A stretch of DNA of 64,000 nt from Neocallimastix lanati (nom. inval.) (taxonomy: Eukaryota; Neocallimastigomycota; Neocallimastigomycetes; Neocallimastigales; Neocallimastigaceae): contig JACVTC010000067.1 of the NCBI GenBank assembly GCA_016946835.1, forward strand, positions 693,501 through 757,500, given 5' to 3'. How positions within the stretch are numbered: position 1 is the stretch's first letter; each line of letters opens with the position of its first letter. Made by a program: the position numbers and the translations under genes. This document shows, piece by piece, positions 25,887 to 40,663 of the stretch. The notes under the pieces are model-generated. The model was not told the origin of the DNA, made no database searches, and saw nothing but the letters and a program-made list of their open reading frames with translations.

Positions 25887-26098
25887 ACTTGATGTCGTTG
25901 TTCCTCCCTTGATGATGGTACAAAATATCACTGAAAAGAAGCCTGTCATATGAAGCGGTGTATAGAGATCGTCTTTCATATTAGCCTTTCTTAGAGAGAG
26001 ATCCGTGTCGACGCTGAAACGGTATGAAGAAAAATTCAATGAAAGTTTAATATGTTTAAGGGAGAGGCCTTAATTGTTTTCCCCTTTCATTAATTCCA
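25887..26098 (+). repeat. Dispersed GC-richer element, copy 2
   Basis: About 210 bp aligned with copy 1 at 11902-12153 through the same ordered blocks and in the same orientation. It is shorter because of several deletions in the second half. Just upstream (25791-25807) is a small hairpin TCATCCTCCAAGGATGA, and the flank to 25860 is also GC-richer but not shared with copy 1. The minus open frame across it (26039..25851) is not conserved in copy 1. Confidence 0.6.
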
Positions 26099-26657
26099 TT
26101 ATAAGAAATATATATATATATATATATATAATAATTTATAGGAAAAAAAATAAATAATTATAGATAATTCTTATAAAAATAAATATATAAATTATTAATA
26201 CTATTTGAATATTATTAAAAATTTATAAAAATGATTTAATTATAATTATAAAAACTTTTTTTTTATAGAATAAAGTTCTTTTAATAACTCTTTATAAATA
26301 AAAGTTATGTATTTAATTTGTCGTATAAAATAATTTATATTAACAGCATATAATATAGGATATATTTCTTTGTTATAAATCTAGTGAATTCAGTTTTATT
26401 TAGGTTATAATGTACCGTATTTTATGTATTTTGTGAAGCTTAAAAATAAGTTTTTTAATTTATAAAATTTCCTTATTGCTGAAAGTTAATTTATGTATTT
26501 TAAATTAAAAGATTATATAAATATATAAATTTAAAAATTAAAAAATAAAATAAAATAAAATAAAATAAATAAATAAAAAAAAAAAAAAAAAAAAAAAAAA
26601 CATTAATTAATATATTTTTTTTTAAAAAAAAATAGGTAATAAAAAAACGGCAAATGT

Positions 26658-26696
<39 letters not shown>

Positions 26697-26943
26697 TAAA
26701 TATATTTATAGAATTACTAAAATACTAATATAATGAATAAAAATAAAAAAGGTTGTAGTTGTGACAGTATTGTAAATAACAATAAATAAAAAAAAAGCTA
26801 TATTTAATATTATATTATCAAATATAATTATCATTATTTTCATTTTTAATAGTAATTTTTAGTTTAAAAAATTTCAATTGATATTTTTTTTAAAATTTTG
26901 TATTTTTTTTTAAAAAAAAAAAATTATTTTTAAAAAATATTAA

Positions 26944-26976
<33 letters not shown>

Positions 26977-27057
26977 ATTCAATATTTTTTTTTTTTTTTT
27001 TTTTTTTTAATATTTCAGTTTATAATTTTTATTATATTATAATGATTAAAGAAGGTT

Positions 27058-27219
27058 AATATTGATCTTAATAAGATATAATACAAATTACAATATTTTA
27101 ATATTGATCTTAGTAAGATATAATACAAATTACAATATTTTAATATTGATCTTAGTAAGATATAATACAGATTACAATATTTTAATATTGATCTTAGTAA
27201 GATATAATACAGATTACTA
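27058..27219. repeat. 42-bp tandem repeat, about four copies, hairpin-forming
   Basis: Copies start at 27058, 27100, 27142 and 27184, an exact 42-bp period. Each contains ATCTTAgTAAGAT, a short perfect inverted repeat. Copies differ at one or two positions (AATAAG/AGTAAG, CAAATT/CAGATT). Confidence 0.9.
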
Positions 27220-27222
27220 TTA

Positions 27223-27290
27223 TTAAGTAAAATAATAAATCTAAGTTTATTTTTAGTTAAGTAAAATAATAAATCTAAGTTTATTTTTAG
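27223..27290. repeat. 34-bp direct duplication
   Basis: Two adjacent identical 34-bp units begin at 27223 and 27257 (TTAAGTAAAATAATAAATCT followed by AAGTTTATTTTTAG). They immediately follow the 42-bp array. Confidence 0.9.
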
Positions 27291-28303
27291 TTAATTTTTC
27301 CATTTCCTATATTTATTAGATAAAAAAGTTTAAATCAAGTAAATGAAAATAAAATATATAAATAAAAAATATAAAATATATAAATAAAAAATAAACTAAT
27401 TAAATGAAAATATAATTGTAAAAAATATAAATAAAAATAAAATTAAATAAAAAATATATATATTCATTTAATAATTATAAAAATTATCTTTAGTTTTAAT
27501 TTCTATTTTTTATATATTTATATCCTATAATATATATCAATGATAATATATTTATTTATTTTTATTTTATTTCCTTCTTTTTTATTTATGTAAAAAAGAT
27601 AAATGATATATTATAATATTATATGTATATATATAATATAACTTATATAATAAAAAAACATAATATTTTTTTTAATTTCTATTTATTTTAAATTTTTATA
27701 TAAGATATAAAAATTTTTATGTAAATATTTATATTTTAATGAAGGATTTTTATATAATTAACATTTATCATTTAAGCATATTAAGATTAATAAGATAGAT
27801 TAACAATAAATCTAAAATTTTTAAAATTCTATTATAAGTATTCATCTTAAAAAATAAAAATAATATAAAAAAAAAAAAAAAAAAAAAAAAAACGGTTTAA
27901 AGATTTAATCAGTAAAACTTTTTTAAGAATTAATATATATTCTATTATATTCATAATATATTAGGATAATTTAAAATTAATAAATAAAAAAATCATTAAA
28001 ATATAAAATTATTATATATAAAAATAGATTTTAAATACTTTCTTAATTGTTTTTTGTTTTAAAATATATTCTTTTGAATTTTTTTTTTTTTGCTACATAT
28101 AATAAAGTTAATTTATATATATAAAATGGAAAAATGTATTATTTTACTTTTTATATAAAATTAAAATAATAATTTAATAATGATAAATTATATTACATCA
28201 TTATTTTTTATTACATTTTATTAATAAAATAGTAACATATTTTGTATTTTACTATGAAACTAATTAAATGTTTTTATTTTAATATATATAAAGGAAAAAT
28301 TTT

Positions 28304-28341
<38 letters not shown>

Positions 28342-28421
28342 TTTGAGTTATTATCATTTGTAAATATATAATTGAAAATATAAATTATTAGAAATAAAAA
28401 CTAAAAAGGAAAAAAGTAAAA

Positions 28422-31093
<2,672 letters not shown>

Positions 31094-32959
31094 AAAGGTG
31101 AACCAAAGAGGATATATACTGAATAATTAAACATAAAAGGAAATATATATATCTTTTTATATATAATATAATATCAGAAAATTCATAAATTCAAGACACA
31201 TTCATATCAATTATTTTATGTTTAAATATTGTAAATATTTATTAAAATTAAGTAAATTTAGATGCATATAAAATTTTTATAAATATAATAAATAAAAACA
31301 AATAAATATCAAATCTAATAATAAGAAAAATAACAGCAATAATGATAATAATAATTATTTCAAAAATTTTAATTATTTCATGATATATATAATATAATTT
31401 TAATTGAAATATTAACAAAAATTATATATTATAATATAATATGTAATTACGTTAATATTGTTATAATTATATCATTAATATTATTTAATTATTTATTATT
31501 TATTATTTATTGTTTATTATTTATTATTTATTATTTATTATTTATTATTTATTATTTATTATTTATTATTTATTATTTATTATTTATTATTTCTTATTTC
31601 TTATTTCTTATTTCTTATTTCTTATTTCTTATTTCTTATTTATTATTTATTATTTATTATTTATTATTTATTTCTTATTTCTTATTTCTTATTTGTTATT
31701 TCTTATTTCTTATTTCTTATTTCTTATTTATTATTTATTATTTCTTATTTCTTATTTCTTATTTATTATTTATTATTTATTATTTATTATTTATTTGTTA
31801 TTTCTTATTTGTTATTTCTTATTTGTTATTTGTTATTTCTTATTTCTTATTTCTTATTTATTTAATTATTTAATTATTTAATTATTTATTATTTATTATT
31901 TATTAATAAATATTCATTTTATTCTTTCTATTATATTTATTCATTTTTATTATTTATTAATTATTAATTATTTTTTTTATTGATTATATTAGTTTATAAA
32001 TTAAAATATTAAAAATATTAGGTTAATTTATGTTTTTTTAATTTTATTATTAATAAAATTATATACTTTAAAATTATAATCAATTTCAAAACAGAATTAA
32101 ATAAGAAAAAAAAAAAAAAAAAAAAAAGAAAAATCATGAAAAATTACAAATAATCATAAAATATAAACAAAAGTAATTATAAAAAAAAAAATAAAAAATA
32201 AAAAAAAAAAAAAAAAAAAAAGAAAAAATAAAAGGTCTATAATAAAAGCAATAATAAATAACCTCTAAATTAATATATAAAAAATAATTAGTAATTTATA
32301 TATATATTATTATTATACATATTTAAATACACATTTTTATTTATTATTTTGTACTCAAACATTAAAAGGGCAAAAATTTTATTAAATTATGAATTGTTTA
32401 GTTTTTAATATTTTAATTAATTTTATTTAAATTAATATCATTATTAATTTTTTATTAATACTATTATATAAATTTATTTTATCATATAGTATTATAAATA
32501 ACGATTATACAAAAGTTTTACCTTTTTCATAATTTTTTCTCTTTTGTATTAAAATATTTTTATTCATTATTCAAATTTTAAATAATAATGCTAAATAATC
32601 ATAAATAAAGTATTACATAATTTATCCAAAATTAAAAATGATTAAATAAATTATAAATAATAAAAAATAAACATACCTATAATTCATAAATAATAATAAA
32701 TAATAATTAATACAAAATAATTTAATATAAAAGATAATTAATATTAATAAATAAGGTATATAATGAGAAAATCTAGAATAAAATATTCAATATATTATTA
32801 TTTATATTAATATTATTTAAAGAAAAATATTACTATGGAAATAATATTACAAAATAAAAATTGATATAAAATAGAAACAATATTATAGGAAAAAATAAGA
32901 AAAAATGATTATAAGCCTAAATTAAATTTAGTTTTTAATATATTAATCTCTGTTAAATA
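31094..32959. other. Intergenic spacer 5' of the retrotransposon nest
   Basis: A/T-rich 3' flank of the CotH gene with a long heptamer repeat (31490-31895), poly-A runs at 32104-32127 and 32200-32221, and no coding signal. The copia-like left LTR starts at 32960. Confidence 0.7.
31490..31895. repeat. (TTATTTA/TTATTTC)n heptanucleotide array
   Basis: About 400 bp of 7-bp units in which blocks of TTATTTA alternate with blocks of TTATTTC and a few TTATTTG. This gives a two-letter mosaic pattern. The open frame across it (31510-31881) is a translation artefact. Confidence 0.93.
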
Positions 32960-33231
32960 CTTTTGATACACTGCTTAAATTGATCAATTTCAATTTTATT
33001 CTTTAATAATTCCTTTATTTAATTTAACAACAATGATATTAAAAAAATGATATTATTAAATTTATTTTTAATTAAAGTACATGTATTAATGTAAGATATA
33101 ATATAGTGTTACATTACATAAACGTATTTATTTTATTGCTATACGCCACATTATATGCTATACTATTACATTATTATTAATATACTAATATTAATTATAT
33201 ATAAAACTAATATTAAATATATTTAAATTAT

Positions 33232-33246
<15 letters not shown>
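32960..33246 (-). repeat. Copia-like element LTR (3' LTR)
   Basis: 287 bp, no difference seen from 44090-44376. In element orientation this is the 3' LTR. The outer end contains GTATCA, so the true terminus may be a few bases further in. No polypurine tract is visible beside it. Confidence 0.85.
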
Positions 33247-34270
<1,024 letters not shown>

Positions 34271-34274
34271 ATTA

Positions 34275-34709
34275 TTGAAATCTTCTGAAAGATTATCATC
34301 ATCCATACTTCCTCCAATTTCGTTATAAGGTAAAAAATTGTAAATATCGGGAGGAGATGAAGGTGCAGATAAATTAGCAGGATAGTCTTCAAAGAAAACA
34401 ACGGCCTTTGAAAGTATAATTTTATTATTACTTGGATCATAGATACGATAAGCAGATGGATTAGTATCATATCCAAGAAAAATTCCTGAAAAAGTAGAGT
34501 TGGCAAATTTATCTCTAAATTGTTTAGGAATAAAATAGAAGGCTTGACAACCAAAGACTCTAAGTTTAGAATAATCAACTTTTTTATTATATAATACCTC
34601 AAAGGGCACTTTATTATTATTACCTTTATGAGGGAGTCTATTATGAATATAGTTAGCAGTACCAATAGCATCTTCCCAAAATTTATGATGGAGTTGTGCA
34701 TCTTGTAAC
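34275..34709 (-). pseudogene. Distal integrase fragment of the copia-like element
   Basis: Continuation of the interrupted copia integrase on the far side of the gypsy insertion. It holds a FWEDAIGTANYIHNRLPHK block and a LRVFGCQAFYFIP block, both typical of the copia integrase C-terminal half, then GIFLGYDTNPSAYRIYDP. It joins the proximal fragment in frame across the GTAAC duplication. It runs into the poly-Asn tract and stops there. Broken by insertion, so not functional at this locus. Confidence 0.85.
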
Positions 34710-35482
34710 TATAAAGTTTTGATAAAAAAAATAGATTATAAATCAACACTTCAATAATAACACTAAAACACAAAATAATAGTTTTAAAGAACAAGTTTTA
34801 TTAATTTTTTTAAATATTAAAATCTTTATTTATTTTAAAGTGTTATTAACAAGAAATCGTTAATAACAATTACATCGATTAAAATACATGAAATTTGATA
34901 ACTATTTATATTTTTATCTTATTGCATTTATAATATATAATTCCTATTGAATTATATTATCTAGCTATTTATTTAAAACAGTACTAACCTAAACTAATAA
35001 TAAATAATTAACTATTACTAAATAAAGAGAATTATAATTAATAACTAAAATAAATATAATCAATTCTAATTGAGTTCATTTATTATTTATTTATTATTTA
35101 AATATTATTAGTAAATTTATTATATATTTTCTATTTAAAAATAATATAAAAGTTGTCATAATTATTTAATATAAATTTAGCATAAAATGCCGTAAGTTTC
35201 AACATGACTAATTGCATAGTTTCATGTTGTTAATTTATCTTGTGAAAAACCTTAACTCTTATTATTTAAATTAAATTACATAAAAAGAAATGATTTTCAA
35301 ATACTAGTTTCACAAGAGAAATTTTTAATTTATTAGTATGATTGGGAAAAAAATCGAAATTATGTTAAAAATATTTTCAATAATTTTATACACGTGATTT
35401 CAAATAAATTTATTTTAATTTTACTTAAATTTATGATTAAATTTAATTAAAATTATTTAAAGATATTAATAATATCTTTACA
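34710..35482 (-). repeat. Gypsy element 3' LTR
   Basis: 773 bp, paired with 41085-41857. Its first bases in element orientation carry AAAGATATTattAATATCTTT, a 9-bp stem hairpin. Confidence 0.95.
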
Positions 35483-35519
35483 ATCTCGCCCTTTAAGTCG
35501 AGCTCCTGCGAGATTAACT

Positions 35520-38500
35520 TTAGGAAGGAAGATCGATCACAAAAGGTTGATATTTATGCCTAACATAGTACTCGTTCGAATCTTCAGGTAGTTGGCAAAA
35601 TTCATTGTTAATATTCGAAGATTTATTCTTCTTTTCTTTTCTATAGTATTCTTGTATTAATTGTTTATCAAAAATTTGATCTTCATCGATCCAAGTATTT
35701 TCATTAGAATCGCATCCTTTCCATTTAATCAAGTAACGATTTTTATTGTTAAAAGTTTTCATTTTAATTATTCTTTCAGGACTTCTATTAATTGTATCCG
35801 TAGTAAGATTAATATTTCTTCTACGAGTATTTCTTCTGTTTGGGAATTCATTTTCATGGTAAGGTTCGAGGAGCGAAACATGGAATACAGGGTGACAGCG
35901 CATATTATTAGGAAGTTTAAGTTCATACGCTAAATCACTAACTTTTCTAATGATTTCAAAGGGTCCTATTAGTTGATCAGATAATTTTTTATTTTTCTTT
36001 GTTGTATTACCCTTTAAAAGATAAACTTTATTTCCTACTTTAAAATCAGGAGAATCTATTCTTTTTAAATCTGCATATTTTTTATAAGTCTTTTTCGCTT
36101 GTTCTAAATTTTCTTTTAAAAACTTTATGTTTTCGTTAATATTCAATATTCTTTTTTCAGCTCTATGTGGATTCTCGTTTGAAGGAATCTCAGGATTAAA
36201 CTTTGGATTAAATCCATAATTTGCAAAAAATGGTGATTGATTTATTGATTGTTGTAAAGTATTGTTATAAGAAAATTCTGCAAAAGGTAATAAATCAAAC
36301 CAATTATTTTGTTTTTCGTTAATGAAACAACGAAGATATTGTTCCAATATCGAGTTCACCCTCTCCGTTTGACCATCAGTCTGCGGGTGATTAGCAGTAG
36401 AAAAAGAATGCTTAATATTTAAAAGAGAGCAAAGACGATTCCAAAAATCAGAGGTAAATTGAGAACCACGATCAGAAATAATAGAATCGGGGAAACCATG
36501 AAGTTTAAAAATATTAGCAATGAAAGAATCAGCAGCAATAGAAGCAGTAGGAAGACATCTAAATGGTATAAAATGAGCCATTTTAGTTAAGCGATCCACA
36601 ACAACCATTATAGTGGTCATATCTTTGGATTTCGGAAGTTCAACAATAAAATCCATAGAGATAGCAGACCAGGCTCTATTTGGTGTATAAAGTGGAGAAA
36701 GTAAACCATATGGCTTATGTCTTGGGATTTTGGATTTTGAACAAATTTCACAAGATTTAATAAACATTTTAACATCTTTTTGTAATTTAGGCCACCAGAA
36801 ATTACGAGAAATAAGTTCAATAGTTTTATTAATTCCAAAATGACCAGCAGAAATAGAGTCATGATGGAGTTCTAAAACTCTTATTCTAATTTTATTGGGA
36901 ACATAAATTAAATTTTCAAAAAGTAAATAACCATTTTTGTCAAGAGAAAATTTATCGATTTTACTAAAAGGGGGATCTTTTGAATTATCATTTTTAAGAA
37001 ATTCAGTTATTTTGCAATAGAATTCATCATTAGCTAGAGAATCATGAATAGAGGAGATTAAAGAATCATTCTTAAAACTACATGAATTAATAACGCATGA
37101 AATAGGACGAACACTAGCAAATAAATGATCACTACGTCTTGATAAAATATCTGGTTTACCTGACTTTTTACCAGCTCTGTAAATTAGTTTAAAATCAAAT
37201 CTAGATAAGAATTCATACCAACGAATTTGGCGTTGGGAAAGAAGTTCAGGTTTTCGAGGGAAAGTTAAATTCTTATGATCAGTATAAATAATAAACTGAT
37301 GGCGAGCTCCTTCTAAGTAATGTCTCCATCCTTCCAATGCAACTTTAATAGCAAGAAGTTCTTTGTCATAGATAGGGTAATTTCTTTGGGATTTAGTTAA
37401 GCTAGTAGAAATAAAAGCAATTGGATGCAAATGCCCATCAAATTCCTGAGAAAGAATTGCACCAACAGCAAAATTACTAGCATCAGTTTCAACAATGAAT
37501 TGTTTGTTGCTATCAGGATGTTTCAAAATAGGAGCAGTAGTAAATAATTCTTTTAAAGTATCAAACGCTTTTTGTTGTTCAGAACTCCAATTAAAAGGAA
37601 CATTTTTTCTAGTTAATTTGTGGAGAGGATTTGCAATTTTCGCAAAGTCTTTAATAAAAATTCTGTAATAATTACAAAGTCCAATAAACGATTGAATTTC
37701 TTTAACGTTTGTTGGAACAGGCCAATCTAAAATTGCTTTAACTTTTTCTTTATCCATTTTAATTCCATCTCTTGATAAAACATAACCAAGAAAAGTAGTT
37801 TCAGTTACATCAAATTCACACTTTTCTAATTTAACAACTAAATGATTCTCTAACAATTTTCTTAAAACTTTCTTGACATGTACATGATGTTCTTCTAAAG
37901 TATTAGAATAAATTAAAATGTCATCAATATAAGAGATTACAAAATCATCTAAGTAATCACTGAGAACATCATTTATAAAATGTTGGAATGTAGCAGGGGC
38001 ATTCTTAAGCCCAAAAGGCATAACGAGATATTCAAAGTGCCCATATCTTGTGCGAAAGGCAGTTTTGTACTCGTCACCTTCTTTAATTCTTACTAAGTTA
38101 TAGGCAGATTTTAAATCTAACTTAGTAAAATATTTAGCACCTTTAACTCTATCCAACAATTCACTAATTAAAGGAAGAGGGTAAGAGTTACGGATGGTCA
38201 TTTCATTTAATTTTCTATAATCAATAACTAATCTATATGTACCATCCTTTTTTCTAACAAATAAAATAGGTGCTCCAGCGGGAGAAGAAGATTTTCTAAT
38301 AAAACCCTTTTTTAAATTTTCTTCTAAATATTTCTTTAATTCTTCTCTCTCCGTCTCAGTTAAAGGATACAACGGTCCATAAAATAAACTACAATTATCT
38401 TTTAATTTAATCTCACAATCATAATTACGATGCGGAGGTAACACATTACAATTATTTTCATTAAACACTTCTTTAAACATCAAATAGATTTCAGGTACTT

Positions 38501-40289
38501 CGACCTTTTCATCATCTTTATTTAAATTATTATTTTCATTATTACATTTTTCAATTACATTTAATTTCTTACATTTACTTGATTCACAAATTTTCTTTAA
38601 GATCTTTAAACTATTTTTACTAATTTTACTATCACAATTCATAACAATAATATCATCACTATCACTAAAATTATCGCTATCACTAATGCTATCACTAAAA
38701 TTATCTAACATAAAAGTATCATTAATATCACTATCGCTATCACTATTAATAAATTCAGTACAAGTTCTAATACGAGTTCGGCGGCCACGAATAGAAATTT
38801 CTTCTTCAGAATCAGATTCGGAATCGGATTCAAAGAAAGATTTTCTTTTTCTTGAGTCTTCAATAATTTTATTTTCTTCCAAGTCGGTAGCAGATTCTTT
38901 TCCTTTGTTCTTTTTCTTGTTCTTGATCTTGTTCTTTCTTTTTCTTTTACCGTTATTACAGTGTCTAGCGCAAAATCCTGAGCCAAAGGAGATCTTCTTT
39001 GCGTCGTGGTAATTATAAGGCGAATGCTTCTCAATCCAAGGTAGACCTAAAATAATATCAACATCAGGAATTCTGAGTACATACAATTGAATGATTTCTA
39101 AGTGATTTTTTAAACGTAAAATGCACTTCTCCGTTTCCTTTTTAACTGTTGATATTCCGTAACCAAGACCAGTAACACGGAATGGTTCTTCAATTTGTTG
39201 GGTTTTGATTCCAAAAGCCTTCGCAAATTCTGGGTGAATAAAGTTAAGATCTGATCCAGAATCAATCAAAACTCTTGCCTTTACTTCTTCTGTATCGTTT
39301 GTTTTGATATAAAAATCAATAATGTTACTTTTCTTGGTCAAGAGTGAGTTTTGCTCTTCAACAATTTTTCTGACTTTCAAAATATCTTCTTGGCTGTTGA
39401 TTCTTCTGATTCTTCTTAAGCTAGTAGATGCAATATTATCATTTCTTTCTTTCTTGTTGATCATTTTAACTGTAGCGGGCCTCTTCTTGTTCGGGCAATT
39501 AAATTTAAGATGCCCTGGTTGCTTACAATAGTAGCAAAGACCTTTTCTTCTTTCTTCTTCCTTAGAGTTAACATTCTCCTGGTACAATTTCTTGTTGGAT
39601 GGGAAATAGTTGGTATTCCTTTGACCTCTCTTGATTCGATAGAGGTCAACTTCCATGGGATCATTATTAGTGAGTTGTGTACTGGAACTAGCGTTGTTTC
39701 GGTGATTGTATTGATGAAAATAAAATTCATTAATACTGTGTCTTTTGGTTAAACTCTCAATGCTAATAACGTCAGTAAACAAAGCTCTTAAATTGTTTGG
39801 GTTCGGATTGACCACGGCAAGATGTTCTCTCATTTTATAATGTAATCCTTTGATAAACATGTATATTTTTGCAGACTCGTTGAAGTCTGAGTTTCTTGCA
39901 ACTTTATTGAATTCATTAATGTAATCGTTAACGCGGCCAAACTTATGTTGACGGATTGAACAAAGTTTCCCATTAGCAATTACAGTATTAACTTCTTCTT
40001 CACCATAACGAGCTCTAAGTTCATTAATGAAATTTTCATAGGAATTCAAAATTTCGTCATTGTTGCGTCTCAAAGACGAAGCCCAGTCTAAAGGTTCTCC
40101 AATTAAATAAGAAATTATGAATTTGACTTTTGCGATGTCATTATTAATTCCATGTGGGTTGGATTCCATAGCAATTTCGGCTCTGGTTAGGAACCCGTCG
40201 AATTCCCTCTTGATACCAGAAAACAGTGGTGGATCATTTACTGTTTTCTGAGTGTTTCTTAAGAAGCCTTGATTATTTGCTTGGTTCAT
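35520..40289 (-). CDS. Gag-Pol polyprotein of the Ty3/gypsy chromovirus
   Basis: One frame of 1589 codons from ATG at 40289. The frame stays open upstream as far as a stop near 40355 but has no earlier ATG. In order: Gag; CCHC zinc knuckle (CYYCKQPGHLKFNC, about 39500-39540); aspartic protease (VLIDSGSDLNF, about 39241-39275); a basic Lys/Arg/Asn stretch then an acidic Ser/Asp stretch (38640-38950); reverse transcriptase with YIDDILIYS (about 37907-37935); RNase H starting ETDASNFAVG (about 37480); integrase with its HHCC finger (36700-36880) and DDE catalytic residues (MDF, DRGSQF, QTERVNS); and a chromodomain with LIKWKG and NTWI (35650-35790). A single fused frame means no frameshift is needed for Pol. 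Chromodomains steer integration to marked chromatin in this clade. Confidence 0.95.
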   Translation of the reverse strand: MNQANNQGFLRNTQKTVNDPPLFSGIKREFDGFLTRAEIAMESNPHGINNDIAKVKFIISYLIGEPLDWASSLRRNNDEILNSYENFINELRARYGEEEVNTVIANGKLCSIRQHKFGRVNDYINEFNKVARNSDFNESAKIYMFIKGLHYKMREHLAVVNPNPNNLRALFTDVISIESLTKRHSINEFYFHQYNHRNNASSSTQLTNNDPMEVDLYRIKRGQRNTNYFPSNKKLYQENVNSKEEERRKGLCYYCKQPGHLKFNCPNKKRPATVKMINKKERNDNIASTSLRRIRRINSQEDILKVRKIVEEQNSLLTKKSNIIDFYIKTNDTEEVKARVLIDSGSDLNFIHPEFAKAFGIKTQQIEEPFRVTGLGYGISTVKKETEKCILRLKNHLEIIQLYVLRIPDVDIILGLPWIEKHSPYNYHDAKKISFGSGFCARHCNNGKRKRKNKIKNKKKNKGKESATDLEENKIIEDSRKRKSFFESDSESDSEEEISIRGRRTRIRTCTEFINSDSDSDINDTFMLDNFSDSISDSDNFSDSDDIIVMNCDSKISKNSLKILKKICESSKCKKLNVIEKCNNENNNLNKDDEKVEVPEIYLMFKEVFNENNCNVLPPHRNYDCEIKLKDNCSLFYGPLYPLTETEREELKKYLEENLKKGFIRKSSSPAGAPILFVRKKDGTYRLVIDYRKLNEMTIRNSYPLPLISELLDRVKGAKYFTKLDLKSAYNLVRIKEGDEYKTAFRTRYGHFEYLVMPFGLKNAPATFQHFINDVLSDYLDDFVISYIDDILIYSNTLEEHHVHVKKVLRKLLENHLVVKLEKCEFDVTETTFLGYVLSRDGIKMDKEKVKAILDWPVPTNVKEIQSFIGLCNYYRIFIKDFAKIANPLHKLTRKNVPFNWSSEQQKAFDTLKELFTTAPILKHPDSNKQFIVETDASNFAVGAILSQEFDGHLHPIAFISTSLTKSQRNYPIYDKELLAIKVALEGWRHYLEGARHQFIIYTDHKNLTFPRKPELLSQRQIRWYEFLSRFDFKLIYRAGKKSGKPDILSRRSDHLFASVRPISCVINSCSFKNDSLISSIHDSLANDEFYCKITEFLKNDNSKDPPFSKIDKFSLDKNGYLLFENLIYVPNKIRIRVLELHHDSISAGHFGINKTIELISRNFWWPKLQKDVKMFIKSCEICSKSKIPRHKPYGLLSPLYTPNRAWSAISMDFIVELPKSKDMTTIMVVVDRLTKMAHFIPFRCLPTASIAADSFIANIFKLHGFPDSIISDRGSQFTSDFWNRLCSLLNIKHSFSTANHPQTDGQTERVNSILEQYLRCFINEKQNNWFDLLPFAEFSYNNTLQQSINQSPFFANYGFNPKFNPEIPSNENPHRAEKRILNINENIKFLKENLEQAKKTYKKYADLKRIDSPDFKVGNKVYLLKGNTTKKNKKLSDQLIGPFEIIRKVSDLAYELKLPNNMRCHPVFHVSLLEPYHENEFPNRRNTRRRNINLTTDTINRSPERIIKMKTFNNKNRYLIKWKGCDSNENTWIDEDQIFDKQLIQEYYRKEKKNKSSNINNEFCQLPEDSNEYYVRHKYQPFVIDLPS

Positions 40290-40622
40290 TTCTAAATCAA
40301 GGTTTTCGAATTTTTGAATTAAATCTTCAACTTCGTTCAATTTGTAACTTATTATTTACTTTTGAATATTTTAAATAATGATATTTGAAATAGATGTTCT
40401 AATAAAAAGATATTTCTATTATAATATTGTATGTAAAGTCGAACTGGCTCTCTCCAATTGTAGTGGTGCCGTCGAGTAAACTGAATATTATAATATAGTA
40501 TCTTACTGGTTAAAATTTAATTCCAAATAATATTATGGATTTCTCACGTAATCTGGTAATTTTATTCAAAAGTCTTGCACAAGTGTCCCAATATGATAAA
40601 TGGTATGGTATGAGTCTGGTAA

Positions 40623-40663
<41 letters not shown>

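Larger units (their letters stand above)
24045..28421. other. Intergenic region rich in repeats
   Basis: Contains the (TTTTA)n tract, a short hairpin and a GC-richer patch at 25790-25860, dispersed element copy 2, a 42-bp array, a 34-bp duplication and many homopolymers, including about 37 T at 26658-26694 and over 30 T just upstream of the CotH gene. The open frames at 24852-25259, 25631-25819 and 25851-26039 lack coding character. No exon or RNA gene is called. Confidence 0.65.

Noticed and set aside
25851-26039. 62-codon minus open frame across the dispersed element, copy 2
   Set aside because: Indels between copies 1 and 2 destroy this frame, so selection for a protein is not supported.
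27058-27290. CRISPR-like array
   Set aside because: Units are contiguous tandem repeats with no unique spacers, in a eukaryotic genome.
31510-31881. 123-codon open frame with alternating Tyr/Leu/Phe/Ile pattern
   Set aside because: Direct translation of the heptamer repeat.
38705-39034. Minus and plus frames overlapping the gypsy Gag-Pol charged region
   Set aside because: Out-of-frame shadows of the continuous 1589-codon polyprotein.
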